Of a DNA stretch of 64,000 nt, positions 52,867-61,976 are shown piece by piece (the stretch's first letter is position 1; each line of letters begins with the position of its first letter). The notes beneath the pieces are model-generated. The model was not told the DNA's origin. It saw nothing but the letters and a program-made list of their open reading frames with translations, and did not search any database. The position numbers were made by a program, and so were the translations under genes. The stretch comes from an uncultured SAR86 cluster bacterium (GTDB lineage: Bacteria; Pseudomonadota; Gammaproteobacteria; Magnimaribacterales; AG-339-G14): contig CACPDB010000006.1 of assembly GCA_902632605.1 (NCBI GenBank), positions 1 to 64,000 on the forward strand, written 5' to 3'.

Positions 52867-54074
52867 GTCTCTTCAGCTAGTAATACGCAAATACAAAACA
52901 AATCCATAGCGTCTGATAGTTCGTCAAGCTCAACTTGAGTAGGAGCTATTCGAATATTTTTATTTTCCAAGTCCTTGCCATAAGGAAAGGTTGCTCCCAA
53001 GGGAGTGAGTTTCAGACCCGCTTCCTCACAAAGCTTGTAAATTTTTGAAGCGTTGCCAGTTAAAGAATCAAAAGAGACAAAATACCCCCCACTAGGTTTG
53101 GTCCACTTTGCTAGGCCATCCGGTAAGGCGTCCAACTTGCCTAAAACAAGATCGAACTTAGGTTTTATTATTTTTGCTAATTTTTGCATATGCTTTGTTA
53201 AAGCTTTCTTTGAGTCAAAAATCCTAGTATGCCTTGCTTGATTTACTTTGTCCGAACCCAGTGAAAATTTAGAAAAATAATCAACAAAGTTTTCCATGTT
53301 GGCTGGTGACAAAGAAATAAATGCTAAACCTGATCCTGCTAATGAGATCTTACTTGTGCTACCGAGCATAATTAATGAATCGTGTGAATTTTTTTCTATA
53401 AATATTTTTTCTATATCGGGTAGTTTTTTTGAGTCATCAAAATCATGAACAGCATACGCATTATCAAAAATAATTTTGAAACCATCTCTTTTAATCTTTG
53501 CCAAAGCTTCTATTTTTTCTTTGGAAAAAATCTCGCCAGTAGGATTAGAATGTTTAGGTACACAAATCATGCCCTTTATAGTTTCATCGGTTTCCAATAA
53601 ATTTTCTATTAAATCTAAATCTGGACCATCCCCTTCTAAGGGGACCGATATCATTTTAATTCCTAATTTTTCTAACATGGCAAAGTGACGGTCGTATCCG
53701 GGAACGGGACACAAAAAAGTAACTTTATCGAGTTCTTTCCAAGCTGTTTGCCCATCGCCATGAAAAATCATGCTTTGCAAATAATGCCCTAGTAAAGTCA
53801 AGCTACTCGTACCATTTACGAAAATATTTGCTGGGTCAGAGTTTAGAACCCAACCACCTAATTTTCTTGCAGAGGGAAGCCCTTCTAAAAGTCCATAATT
53901 TCTTGTATCAACCTTATCTTGGATAAAGTCTCCTTTCATTGCGGTTTCTAAATTATCAGACAAGTCTAGCTGTTCAGGTGAAGGTCTACCCCTAGTCAAG
54001 TCTAAGACTTTTTTGGAATTTTTAAATTTTTCGTATTCTTCTTTTATTTTAGATAGATCGTCGCTTAGATTCAT
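52863..54074 (-). CDS. PLP-dependent aminotransferase (PF12897 aspartate-aminotransferase type)
   Basis: A 403-aa fold-type I aminotransferase. Landmarks: LTRGRPSPEQLDLS at the N terminus, VNGTSSLTLLGHYLQSM, CPVPGYDRHFAMLE, VPKHSNPTGEIFS, and the PLP lysine in MLGSTSKISLAGSG. These fit the MocR-like family PF12897 annotated as aspartate aminotransferase, smaller than the GntR-fused MocR proteins because no HTH is present. The amino donor is not determinable. Same strand as the HAD-rppH-NRDE genes but separated by 9 bases. Confidence 0.88.
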   Translation of the reverse strand: MNLSDDLSKIKEEYEKFKNSKKVLDLTRGRPSPEQLDLSDNLETAMKGDFIQDKVDTRNYGLLEGLPSARKLGGWVLNSDPANIFVNGTSSLTLLGHYLQSMIFHGDGQTAWKELDKVTFLCPVPGYDRHFAMLEKLGIKMISVPLEGDGPDLDLIENLLETDETIKGMICVPKHSNPTGEIFSKEKIEALAKIKRDGFKIIFDNAYAVHDFDDSKKLPDIEKIFIEKNSHDSLIMLGSTSKISLAGSGLAFISLSPANMENFVDYFSKFSLGSDKVNQARHTRIFDSKKALTKHMQKLAKIIKPKFDLVLGKLDALPDGLAKWTKPSGGYFVSFDSLTGNASKIYKLCEEAGLKLTPLGATFPYGKDLENKNIRIAPTQVELDELSDAMDLFCICVLLAEET

Positions 54075-54083
54075 AAGATTTAG

Positions 54084-54731
54084 CTATCGAGTAATGATTT
54101 GTAAATTATTTTTTTCTGCATGCTCTTTAAGTCTTTCATCAGGAGATACTACTATAGAATTTTTACATTTTTCTACCAAAGGTAAATCATGAATTGAATC
54201 TGTATAAAAAGTAGCTTCTTCCAAATTTACACTCTTTTTTTTACACCAATCTGAAACATGCGCTAATTTACCTTTGTAAAAATTAGGTTCTCCAATTGTT
54301 TTCCCTGTGATCTTATCTTCTACAAATTCTGTTTTTGTTCCTAAAAACTCTTCTACTTCAAAACAATTAGCAAATCCTTTTACAATAAAATCCAAGGCGC
54401 CTGAAGCTATAAGCACATTATCTTTTTTGTGTTTTTCCAATAACTCGAAAGTTAAACTATCCATTAAGATGTCTTTGGAAGAGTTAATAAAGTTCGCGAC
54501 TAATGAGTCTACTTCATTTTTATTTTTTCCAATTAAGGGATATAAAAGAAAACTCATATAGTCCCTAAAATTTAAATTACCTGAACGGTAATCGTTATCA
54601 AAAGCTTTAATCTTCTTAAGGTAATAATCTTTATCTAACATTCCCTGTTTAACAACGTATTTGGTAAAATGAAATTCACTATCAGTGCATAAAAGAGTGT
54701 CGTCTAAGTCAAAAATTACTAGTTTATTCAT
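54084..54731 (-). CDS. HAD-superfamily IB hydrolase (SerB-like)
   Basis: A 215-aa phosphatase of the HAD-IB type (TIGR01490-like): motif I VIFDLDDTLLCTD with the nucleophile Asp, motif II ASGALDF, and motif III YTDSIHDLPLV. The cap insert after motif I is the helical C1 type. Substrate unknown (serine phosphatase-like proteins and histidinol-phosphatase candidates share this fold; a stand-alone HisB is present nearby, so such a phosphatase is needed somewhere). Start overlaps rppH by 4 bases; HAD-rppH pairing is also known from Pseudomonas. Confidence 0.88.
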   Translation of the reverse strand: MNKLVIFDLDDTLLCTDSEFHFTKYVVKQGMLDKDYYLKKIKAFDNDYRSGNLNFRDYMSFLLYPLIGKNKNEVDSLVANFINSSKDILMDSLTFELLEKHKKDNVLIASGALDFIVKGFANCFEVEEFLGTKTEFVEDKITGKTIGEPNFYKGKLAHVSDWCKKKSVNLEEATFYTDSIHDLPLVEKCKNSIVVSPDERLKEHAEKNNLQIITR

Positions 54732-55201
54732 TTGCCTATTTGATTTTTAAACTCTATTAAAGCACTTCTATATGCTTCTTTTTTAAAATCTACAACTTGG
54801 TTTAATGGATACCAAAAAGGTACCCAGCTATATTGATCAAATTCAGGAGAATTTTCTTTATTTAAATCTATTTCTCCAGAAATAAGTTTTAATAAGAAGT
54901 ATTTTTGAGCTTGGCCTTTGTACTTTCCGCCAAGAACTCTAGTCCGAAGGTTTTTTGGAATATCGTAATAGATTAGGTCTTTGCTTACGGCTATTATTTC
55001 TACATTATCTTTGTCTAAGCCTACCTCTTCGTTTAACTCTCTATACATAGCACTCTCGATATGTTCGTCTTCATCTACTCCTCCTTGAGGAAATTGCCAA
55101 TTTTCAGTATTTCTTCTTTTACAAAATAAACTCTTCTTTTCTTCGTTAAGGACTATCATTGCAACATTCAAGCGATATCCAGTTTCAATTTTGAAGTTCA
55201 T
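54728..55201 (-). CDS. rppH: RNA pyrophosphohydrolase RppH
   Basis: Removes pyrophosphate from the 5' triphosphate of mRNAs to trigger RNase E decay. The 157-aa protein has the N-terminal GYRLNVAMIVLNEE, the NWQFPQGGVDE motif and a complete Nudix box (GGVDEDEHIESAMYRELNEE). Length matches E. coli RppH (176) less a short C-terminal tail. Overlaps the NRDE gene by 4 bases and the HAD gene by 4 bases, so translation is coupled. Confidence 0.95.
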   Translation of the reverse strand: MNFKIETGYRLNVAMIVLNEEKKSLFCKRRNTENWQFPQGGVDEDEHIESAMYRELNEEVGLDKDNVEIIAVSKDLIYYDIPKNLRTRVLGGKYKGQAQKYFLLKLISGEIDLNKENSPEFDQYSWVPFWYPLNQVVDFKKEAYRSALIEFKNQIGK

Positions 55202-55968
55202 TTTATCTTTAACTGGAATTTTTTTGATTCCACTATCTCTCTATCTTCATTAAAAGAAGTTTCCTCTATTTCGGCAGCATCATTTTTATCAACAATTATT
55301 GAGGTTGTTGACCTTGTGCCATAAATATCGGTGGCTATGAATCTATACGGAAATTCCTTTCCATGATTTTCTTTCGTGAAGGCTTCAGAAAATTCTAGTG
55401 GTTTGTTTATAGGCTTTTGCATCATATTAAAAAGATTTTTCCCAGAAATTTCAGAAGATAAGATTTTTTTGAAATCATTTTCAGCGCTTTTTATTTTTTG
55501 TGATTTCTGCTCAATGGGTCTATTCCCTATTGCATATGTTTCTCCTTTAATAAGTTTTTTCTCAAAGCCTCTATTCGAACAAATCAACCCATCAACACCA
55601 TCAAATAAAATCAAATTAAAACCTTGATAATTCAGACAATCAATTTCATCTAAATATTCTGATGAAGAATATTTAGATAGGACAAAATCTTTAACTAGAT
55701 CTCCTCTACTTGCTAAGTCTTCTAGAGATTTTTTTTGAGTGCTCAACGAAGTAAATTCTCTAACGTTAGTAACAGCAGCAAACTTTCCTTTTTCACTTAA
55801 AGCCATCCATGTTCCATCAAAACTCTTGTCTTTGCCAGCCAAAACTCTAGGACTTGAATCCCACCAATGCATACTTTGTGTTGGTCTTTCATAAAACTCA
55901 TCTCTATTAGAAGTAAGAACCAATTTACAGTCACTTTTTGGATTGAGAGCTAAAACAATTAGGCACAT
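55198..55968 (-). CDS. NRDE (TANGO2-like) family protein
   Basis: A 256-aa Ntn-fold-like protein with the N-terminal Cys (MCLIVLALNP) and the signature SNRDEFYERPT; later blocks (GTWMALSEKGKFAAVTN, IGNRPIEQKSQK) also match. TANGO2 in eukaryotes is implicated in heme/lipid handling; bacterial homologues have unknown function. First gene of the minus-strand NRDE-rppH-HAD group; divergent from the TSUP transporter with 54 bases between starts. Confidence 0.88.
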   Translation of the reverse strand: MCLIVLALNPKSDCKLVLTSNRDEFYERPTQSMHWWDSSPRVLAGKDKSFDGTWMALSEKGKFAAVTNVREFTSLSTQKKSLEDLASRGDLVKDFVLSKYSSSEYLDEIDCLNYQGFNLILFDGVDGLICSNRGFEKKLIKGETYAIGNRPIEQKSQKIKSAENDFKKILSSEISGKNLFNMMQKPINKPLEFSEAFTKENHGKEFPYRFIATDIYGTRSTTSIIVDKNDAAEIEETSFNEDREIVESKKFQLKIK

Positions 55969-56022
55969 AAAAAAGGAAAAAGTTTATCAGACTGTTTTAA
56001 TAAGGGATAATCATACTTCTAC

Positions 56023-56823
56023 ATGTTTGAATTTTTTCTAGGCTTAGTTTTATTAGGCATTCTGGCCGGTCTTTTATCTGGTTTCTTTGGAATTGGGAGT
56101 GGAGTTATCTTAGTTCCTGCCTATGTCTTTTTATTCAATTTATTAGATTTACCTCCAGAAGTAATTCCAATTTTAGCTACTGGAACGTCTATGACCACTA
56201 TGGCTATAACCATTCCAATAGCTGCTTATATTCATTTTAAAAATAATAATGTCGAGTTGGATATTGTTAAAAAAATGTTTTGGATGGCATTTGCTATGAC
56301 TTTATTTGGAAGGTATTTAGCGCTATTTATAGAAAGTTCAACTCTTCAAATTATCATTGCTGTATCTTTAATTTTGGCAGCTCTTCAGATAGCTTTTGAC
56401 TTTTCCCCAAAGTCAAAAAATATCCGGAAAAGTTCTCTCGAATTAATTGTCGTTGCGGGATTGTTGGGATTAGTCACTTCTTTCGTTGGAATTGGTGGAG
56501 GAATTCTTATGGTTCCATATTTCTTATATAAAGGAATAGATCCTCATAAGGCAATTGGTACTTCTTCTTTGATGGGCTTTGCCCTAGCATTATCTGGAGC
56601 ACTAGGGGCTTTATTGTTTGCGCCTGTTGCATCAAAAGACATTGAATTTTTTATAGGTTCAGCATTTTTGCCAGCAGTTATAGTAACAGGGTTGTCCAGT
56701 ATTTACTTCGCTAGACTTGGGGCTAATCTTTCTGCTAAAACTGATAGCAGGTATCTTAAGTTAGCTTTCTCTATTCTTATAATAATCGCAGCTTTAAGAG
56801 TCTTTTACATTACCTTTGTATGA
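56023..56823 (+). CDS. TSUP (TauE/SafE) sulfite-exporter-family permease
   Basis: A 266-aa membrane protein with eight or so hydrophobic helices and the two TSUP repeats: GILAGLLSGFFGIGSGVILVP and GLLGLVTSFVGIGGGILMVP. Members move sulfite, sulfolactate or other organosulfur anions; this specific cargo is unknown. The stop overlaps the lgt start by 4 bases, an arrangement also seen in Pseudomonas, which makes the gene part of a lgt-thyA-folA transcription unit. Confidence 0.9.
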   Translation: MFEFFLGLVLLGILAGLLSGFFGIGSGVILVPAYVFLFNLLDLPPEVIPILATGTSMTTMAITIPIAAYIHFKNNNVELDIVKKMFWMAFAMTLFGRYLALFIESSTLQIIIAVSLILAALQIAFDFSPKSKNIRKSSLELIVVAGLLGLVTSFVGIGGGILMVPYFLYKGIDPHKAIGTSSLMGFALALSGALGALLFAPVASKDIEFFIGSAFLPAVIVTGLSSIYFARLGANLSAKTDSRYLKLAFSILIIIAALRVFYITFV

Positions 56824-57623
56824 TTATTGAAATAGACCCCATAGCATTTTATATACCTCTTCCTTTTTTTGGTTGGTGGCCAATCTATTGGTATGGGATT
56901 TCCTGGTTAGTAGCAATTTTATCAATTAATTACATTGCTAAGCTTAATGCGCCCACTGATGGAGTTATCAATAAAAAGCTTATTGATGACTTTATTTTTT
57001 ATGGTGTTTTAGGAGCCATAATTGGAGGAAGAATTGGCTATATGGTCTTCTATGGGTTGGATAGTCTTATGAGAGACCCTATGACCGTTTTCAAAATTTG
57101 GGAAGGTGGATTGTCCTTTCATGGAGGATTGTTGGGTGTTTTATTTAGTTTTTTAATTTTTTCAAAAAATAGAAATATCTCTTTTTTTAATTTATCAGAC
57201 CATATGGCTATATATCTTCCGTTGGGTTTAGGATCGGTAAGGATTGGTAATTTTTTGGGTGGCGAATTACTTGGCAGACAGACTGAGATGCCTTGGGGAA
57301 TTATTTACTCGAATGACCCCCTTGGTTTAGTCAGACACCCTTCTCAACTCTATCAAGCTTTTTTTGAGGGCGCCTTAATGTTTATTATTTTATTTTTGGC
57401 AGCAAAGAAGGGTCCTCCGAAAATGTTTTTATCAGGATTATTTTTAATTTTGTATGGATCATTTCGAATTATTACAGAGAATTTTAGAACACCTGATGCT
57501 CATATAGGTTTTGATATGTTTGATATTCTGACAAGAGGGCAGCTCTTATCTATTCCAATGGTTATTTTTGGTATAGTTTTGATATATTTAAGTTTGATAA
57601 AAAACAATGAAACAGTATCTTAA
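56820..57623 (+). CDS. lgt: Prolipoprotein diacylglyceryl transferase
   Basis: Transfers diacylglycerol from phosphatidylglycerol to the lipobox Cys of preprolipoproteins. The 267-aa inner-membrane enzyme has [33 protein letters not shown] and the signature [16 protein letters not shown], with seven helices. Lipoproteins it would process include the DUF3604 protein of this window. It overlaps the TSUP gene and thyA (17 bases). Confidence 0.97.
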   Translation: MIIEIDPIAFYIPLPFFGWWPIYWYGISWLVAILSINYIAKLNAPTDGVINKKLIDDFIFYGVLGAIIGGRIGYMVFYGLDSLMRDPMTVFKIWEGGLSFHGGLLGVLFSFLIFSKNRNISFFNLSDHMAIYLPLGLGSVRIGNFLGGELLGRQTEMPWGIIYSNDPLGLVRHPSQLYQAFFEGALMFIILFLAAKKGPPKMFLSGLFLILYGSFRIITENFRTPDAHIGFDMFDILTRGQLLSIPMVIFGIVLIYLSLIKNNETVS

Positions 57624-58401
57624 TCTTATCGAAAAAATACTTGAAGAAGGTATAGACAGATCTGATAGAACTGGAACAGGAAGAAAAAGTATCTTTGGTC
57701 ATCAAATGCATTTTGACCTTCAAGAGGGTTTCCCTTTAGTAACAACAAAAAAAGTCCATTTAAAATCTATTATTCATGAATTGATTTGGTTTATTGCAGG
57801 CTCAACAAATATTAAATATCTCCAAGATAACGGGGTTTCAATTTGGGATGAATGGGCAGATGAAAATGGAGATCTTGGTCCTGTCTATGGTGCTCAATGG
57901 CGATCTTGGCCTAACCCTAACGGTGGTTCAGTAGATCAGATAAAGATTCTCATAGAGAATATTAAACAAAACCCAAATTCAACAAGGCATGTTGTTAGCG
58001 CTTGGAACCCTGCTCTAGTTGACGAAATGGCTCTTCCGCCATGTCATACAATGTTTCAGTTCTTTGTAGCTGATTCTAAGATTTCATGTCAACTCTACCA
58101 AAGAAGTGCAGATGTTTTTTTAGGAGTGCCCTTCAATATTGCTTCCTATGCACTGCTAACCATGATGATCGCACAGGTATGTAATTTAAAACCAGGCAAA
58201 TTTGTTCACACCTTTGGAGATGCCCATCTATATTTAAATCATCTAGACCAAGCTAAGCTGCAACTATCTAGAAAACCTCTTAAATTGCCAAACATAAAAA
58301 TAAACTCCTCTATTAAAAGTCTAGAAGATTTTAGGTACGAAGATTTTGAAATTGTTGATTATGAAAGTCATCCTGCCATTTCAGCTCCAATTTCGGTTTA
58401 A
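57607..58401 (+). CDS. thyA: Thymidylate synthase
   Basis: Converts dUMP to dTMP using methylenetetrahydrofolate. The 264-aa protein equals E. coli ThyA in length. Landmarks: [32 protein letters not shown], the nucleophilic Cys in [29 protein letters not shown] and [13 protein letters not shown]. Next gene folA regenerates the dihydrofolate formed in the reaction. The start lies 17 bases inside lgt; the stop overlaps the folA start by one base. Confidence 0.97.
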   Translation: MKQYLNLIEKILEEGIDRSDRTGTGRKSIFGHQMHFDLQEGFPLVTTKKVHLKSIIHELIWFIAGSTNIKYLQDNGVSIWDEWADENGDLGPVYGAQWRSWPNPNGGSVDQIKILIENIKQNPNSTRHVVSAWNPALVDEMALPPCHTMFQFFVADSKISCQLYQRSADVFLGVPFNIASYALLTMMIAQVCNLKPGKFVHTFGDAHLYLNHLDQAKLQLSRKPLKLPNIKINSSIKSLEDFRYEDFEIVDYESHPAISAPISV

Positions 58402-58892
58402 TGTCTATAAAACTAATTTGCGCAGTCTCAAAAAATAACGTTATAGGAATTAACAACAAACTGCCTTGGAATATTCCTGCAGATTTAAAAAGGTTTAGAG
58501 AATTAACCAATGAAAATATCATCGTCATGGGAAGAAAAACTTATGATTCCATAGGAAGGCCTCTTCCAAAAAGAGAAAACCTAGTCTTGAGCAAAAATAA
58601 AAAACTAAAAATTGAAAATGTTAAGGTTTTTAACACGCCCCGAGAAGTTCTTGATCTTTATGATAAAAGAGAAGAAAAAAAGGATTTATTCATAATTGGT
58701 GGAACGTTTATATATGAACTATTTATTGAATATTGCGATTATCTTTTGATTACTTTTGTAGACAGAGAATATGAAGGAGATGCTTACTTTCCAAAGATAG
58801 ATTGGACTGAATGGGAACTTATAAACGAAGAGAGAAAATCCGAAGATCAAGAAAACTTAACTTATTATTTTAGAGACTATAGGAAAATTTAG
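58401..58892 (+). CDS. folA: Dihydrofolate reductase
   Basis: Reduces dihydrofolate to tetrahydrofolate with NADPH. The 163-aa protein shows the family landmarks: ICAVSKNNVIGINNKLPWNIPADLKRF-type N terminus (conserved Trp and Asp), VMGRKTYDSIGRPLP, and IIGGTFIYELF. Start overlaps the thyA stop (TAATG), a logical functional pairing. The 3' end overlaps the convergent TPR gene by 4 bases. Confidence 0.97.
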   Translation: MSIKLICAVSKNNVIGINNKLPWNIPADLKRFRELTNENIIVMGRKTYDSIGRPLPKRENLVLSKNKKLKIENVKVFNTPREVLDLYDKREEKKDLFIIGGTFIYELFIEYCDYLLITFVDREYEGDAYFPKIDWTEWELINEERKSEDQENLTYYFRDYRKI

Positions 58893-60280
58893 GACTGTTC
58901 TTCTAAATCTTTTATCCTAAGCTCAAGCATTTCAACTCTTCTCTTTTCTTTTTCAGTATAAGTAAGCCAGTTCAAAGCCTGAGTTCTCAACTTATCTTGT
59001 TTCTTTTCCCTGGCCTTTTTATCTTTAATTTTTATGTCTGAAAGTCTATCAATTGCAGTTCTAAAAAATTTTGTAGCCTCTTCAAATTCTTGCAGTTCAT
59101 ATGAAACCTGCCCCAATAAAATATTTACTGTTACAGGGTCATCTAATTTTCCTTTTTTAAGTCCCAATTTAAGAGCTTGTCTAGCTTCTTTATATCTATC
59201 TGTGGCTAAATAAATTTGACCAAGGAATACATAAAGTTCTCCTTTTTCCGATTTCTTTGCTGCTTTCTCATAGACTGGCTCAGCTTTTGCTAATTCTTGT
59301 GCCATATGCCATCCTTGAGCCAAATACTTTAGATGTTTTTCATTTTCTTTAACAAACTCCTTTTCTATTCCATAATCCATTACTCGTGCAGCTTTAAGAG
59401 GAGCTTCAGCTCTCATTAGGAGCTGGTATAGTGAAATATATTCATTTTCTTTATCCAGAAGTCTTTGATCATGAGCAGCTTCCAAGGCTGATAATTGCTT
59501 TTTTTCTTCTTTAAGTTCGCCGTATACCCCAGAGAGCTGAGTCCAGTATCTTTTCTTAGGATAAAACCTTACCAACTCTTCAAACAGAGGTAGCATATCT
59601 CCAATTCTTTCATTTTCATTATACAAAGCCACTAGCAAATTATAGGTAGATTCTTTTGGTTTGGATTTGTTAGCTTTTGCAACACAAAGAGCCCTCTCAG
59701 AAAATTTAAGGGCCTTCTTTTTATCTTTGAGTTGCCAATAAGAAGCTGCAATTATGTCAAATCCGAGGGAGCTTGGATTAGCTTCCATTGAAATCCATTG
59801 TTCCATATAGTCGATGGCAGTTTTGTAGCTGCCTTCAGCATAGGAGAGTTGTCCAAGCATCGAGATGACGTTGGATTTAAGCCTGGGATCAGCATCTTCA
59901 ATGGAAAGAAATTTTTTATAATTTGTTTTTGCAGATTTAAGGTCATCATTAACTGAGTCTATGTAGGCATAGTAGTAATACATCTGAGCTTTATCAGAAT
60001 CTGTTAGGTTTGAATCTGATTTCATTCTATCTAAGACACTTTTAGCTTTTACAAAATCTTCATTATCTGCCTGCAGGAAAGGAAAAAGTTGCTTCAAATA
60101 TGTTTGAGCTTGTTTACTTGGCAGCTTCGCAACTTGTCTTTTAGGATTTGGCAGGTCTGAACCCAAACACCCTTTTAGGGTATAACCAGGAAAGTCAAAC
60201 TTAGTTTGTTCCTGATTTTTTTGGTTTTGTAAAAAAACAGAATTTGTAAAAATTAAAACGAAAAAAAGTAATCTAATCAT
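58889..60280 (-). CDS. Periplasmic TPR protein of the TonB2-type operon
   Basis: A 463-aa protein with a signal peptide (MIRLLFFVLIFTNSVFL) and numerous TPR-like helical repeats from about residue 60 to 430 (for example YYYYAYIDSVNDDLKSAKTNY and VFLGQIYLATDRYKEARQAL), ending in a coiled-coil (KRRVEMLELRIKDLEEQ). TPR proteins accompany TonB2-type systems in vibrios and other marine bacteria and are thought to link the complex or its partners. Last gene of the operon, 3 bases after tonB. Confidence 0.82.
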   Translation of the reverse strand: MIRLLFFVLIFTNSVFLQNQKNQEQTKFDFPGYTLKGCLGSDLPNPKRQVAKLPSKQAQTYLKQLFPFLQADNEDFVKAKSVLDRMKSDSNLTDSDKAQMYYYYAYIDSVNDDLKSAKTNYKKFLSIEDADPRLKSNVISMLGQLSYAEGSYKTAIDYMEQWISMEANPSSLGFDIIAASYWQLKDKKKALKFSERALCVAKANKSKPKESTYNLLVALYNENERIGDMLPLFEELVRFYPKKRYWTQLSGVYGELKEEKKQLSALEAAHDQRLLDKENEYISLYQLLMRAEAPLKAARVMDYGIEKEFVKENEKHLKYLAQGWHMAQELAKAEPVYEKAAKKSEKGELYVFLGQIYLATDRYKEARQALKLGLKKGKLDDPVTVNILLGQVSYELQEFEEATKFFRTAIDRLSDIKIKDKKAREKKQDKLRTQALNWLTYTEKEKRRVEMLELRIKDLEEQS

Positions 60281-60283
60281 ATC

Positions 60284-61030
60284 TTAACCTTGAACTCCTC
60301 TACAATTTTCTGGAATATACCCAGGACCTTTATTTTCTCCTTCAAGTACAAATGTAATTCGCTGAGTTACCCCTTCAACTTCAACTGCATTTCCATCTCT
60401 AATTAAAGGTTTATATTTATATCTTAATGCAGCTCTGATTGCTGCTCTATCAAAAATTCCCTGAGGAATCGATTGAATTACTTCCGGATCTCTAACAGAA
60501 CCAACTTCAGTGACAACGTATTTTAATACTACACAGCCCTCTATTCCCCTCTCAGCAGCTCTTCTGGGATATTGAGGAGGAACTTGGAAAATTGGTACAT
60601 ATGAACCATCCATAAATACCCCAGATCTTCGTCGGGTAAAATTAAGATTAGGGTTAACGGACTGATCCAATAATTCTTCGATGTTCTCTATATCTACTTC
60701 TGGAGGTAGTTGGTCTGGTTCAGGTTCTGCTTCCTCAGGTCTTTCTACAGAATCTATTAACTCGGGATCTCTTACAGGCATGACCACATCAACTATTTTT
60801 CTTAATTCCATATCATCTAGAGAAACTTCACCTGTAGCAATCAATAAAGCCATAAGCAAAATCGATGCAAATGAAACTACTGTTCCTCCTGCAGCTGCTA
60901 GGCCATATTTCTGGTAAGGATTGTCATCAACAATAAGTTTCTTAAGAGAAAAAGAATTGTCTTCTTTCAACTGAGAAGATAAAACTTTTCTCGATATGAT
61001 TGAAATAATTTTTCTTAGGTAAAATAGCAT
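60284..61030 (-). CDS. tonB: TonB-family energy transducer
   Basis: Transmits proton-motive force from ExbB/ExbD to outer-membrane receptors. The 248-aa protein has an N-terminal cytoplasmic stretch of about 48 residues, one membrane helix (about 49-68, AAAGGTVVSFASILLMALLI), a Pro/Glu-rich spacer and the C-terminal TonB domain (PPQYPRRAAERGIEGCVVLK, GIFDRAAIRAALRYKYKPLI). The long N-terminal extension is unlike E. coli TonB and resembles TonB2-type proteins. Overlaps exbD by one base (TAATG). Confidence 0.93.
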   Translation of the reverse strand: MLFYLRKIISIISRKVLSSQLKEDNSFSLKKLIVDDNPYQKYGLAAAGGTVVSFASILLMALLIATGEVSLDDMELRKIVDVVMPVRDPELIDSVERPEEAEPEPDQLPPEVDIENIEELLDQSVNPNLNFTRRRSGVFMDGSYVPIFQVPPQYPRRAAERGIEGCVVLKYVVTEVGSVRDPEVIQSIPQGIFDRAAIRAALRYKYKPLIRDGNAVEVEGVTQRITFVLEGENKGPGYIPENCRGVQG

Positions 61031-61440
61031 TAGAAATTTGGCTCAGAAGCAATTGATATGTCAACTACGCCGGCTTCTCTTACTTCGTCCATTACATCAA
61101 TGATGGTATCTGCAGTAGATTTTTCATCTGCCTGAATGACTACAGTACCCTGTGGATTTTCAGCAATCATTCTAATCACATTGGCTTTGACTTGCCTTAC
61201 ATCGATTCTTCTACCATCCATATAAATTTCTCCAGCTGAACCTATAGCAATAAGAATGGCTGCATTCTCCGTAACTTCTGCCGTCTCTGAATCAGGTCTA
61301 TTGATTTCAAGACCTGGTTCTTTGATAAAGTTTGCAGTAACAATAAAGAAAATTAAAAGGATAAATACAACATCCAACATAGGAGTTATATTTGGCTCAT
61401 CTTTCTCTTCAACTGCTTGACTGATTAGTGATCTTCTCAT
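61030..61440 (-). CDS. exbD: ExbD-type biopolymer transport protein
   Basis: Proton-channel partner of ExbB with one N-terminal membrane helix. The 136-aa protein has NITPMLDVVFILLIFFIV with the essential helix Asp, and the periplasmic domain ends GVVDISIASE. The N-terminal SQAVEEKDEPNITPM start is typical. It lies between exbB and tonB, overlapping tonB by one base and 6 bases after exbB. Confidence 0.95.
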   Translation of the reverse strand: MRRSLISQAVEEKDEPNITPMLDVVFILLIFFIVTANFIKEPGLEINRPDSETAEVTENAAILIAIGSAGEIYMDGRRIDVRQVKANVIRMIAENPQGTVVIQADEKSTADTIIDVMDEVREAGVVDISIASEPNF

Positions 61441-61446
61441 TTTTCT

Positions 61447-61971
61447 TTACTCAAAAGTTAAGTGTTCTTGTAATAAATCTGATTGTTTTTTTGCTTTTTC
61501 TTCGAGTATTCTTGAAGCAAAAGTTGCAGGAATCGCCGCCATTAAACCAGCCATTGCAGGGATAGTGGATTTAGCAACGCCGCCTGCCATAGCTTTAGCA
61601 TCTCCTCCTCCTGTGACAGCCAATATGTGGAAAACTTCGATCATTCCTAAGATAGTTCCCAGCAAGCCTAGTAAAGGAGCCAGCACAATAGCAACTCTTA
61701 TGTACTCAAGGTTACTTCTAATTTTTACATTGGCTTGAGAAATAAGCATTGATCTTATTTGGTGACCTGACCATGACTTATGTTGCGGAGTTTCCTTCCA
61801 AGCATTTTGAATATCTTCTTCAACATCACTGTGGATATATTTAAAGTACCAAAACCTTTCAAGAATGAAGCTCCACATCAAAACAATTAGAAAACCTATG
61901 AATACAACTACGCCCCCTCCTTTTTCAAAAAAGTCTAAGAGAGTATCTTGAAGTCCAAATAGGAAAGCCAT
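61447..61971 (-). CDS. exbB: ExbB-type (MotA/TolQ/ExbB) proton-channel protein
   Basis: A 174-aa inner-membrane protein with the MotA/TolQ/ExbB fold: N-terminal helix (GGVVVFIGFLIVLMWSFIL) and the two pore helices (IVLAPLLGLLGTILGMIEVF and IPAMAGLMAAIPATFASRIL). Shorter than E. coli ExbB (244 aa), as is usual for the ExbB2 type. Next to exbD; it probably forms the proton channel of this system. The preceding TolQ-like gene ends 5 bases upstream. Confidence 0.93.
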   Translation of the reverse strand: MAFLFGLQDTLLDFFEKGGGVVVFIGFLIVLMWSFILERFWYFKYIHSDVEEDIQNAWKETPQHKSWSGHQIRSMLISQANVKIRSNLEYIRVAIVLAPLLGLLGTILGMIEVFHILAVTGGGDAKAMAGGVAKSTIPAMAGLMAAIPATFASRILEEKAKKQSDLLQEHLTFE

Positions 61972-61976
61972 GCTTA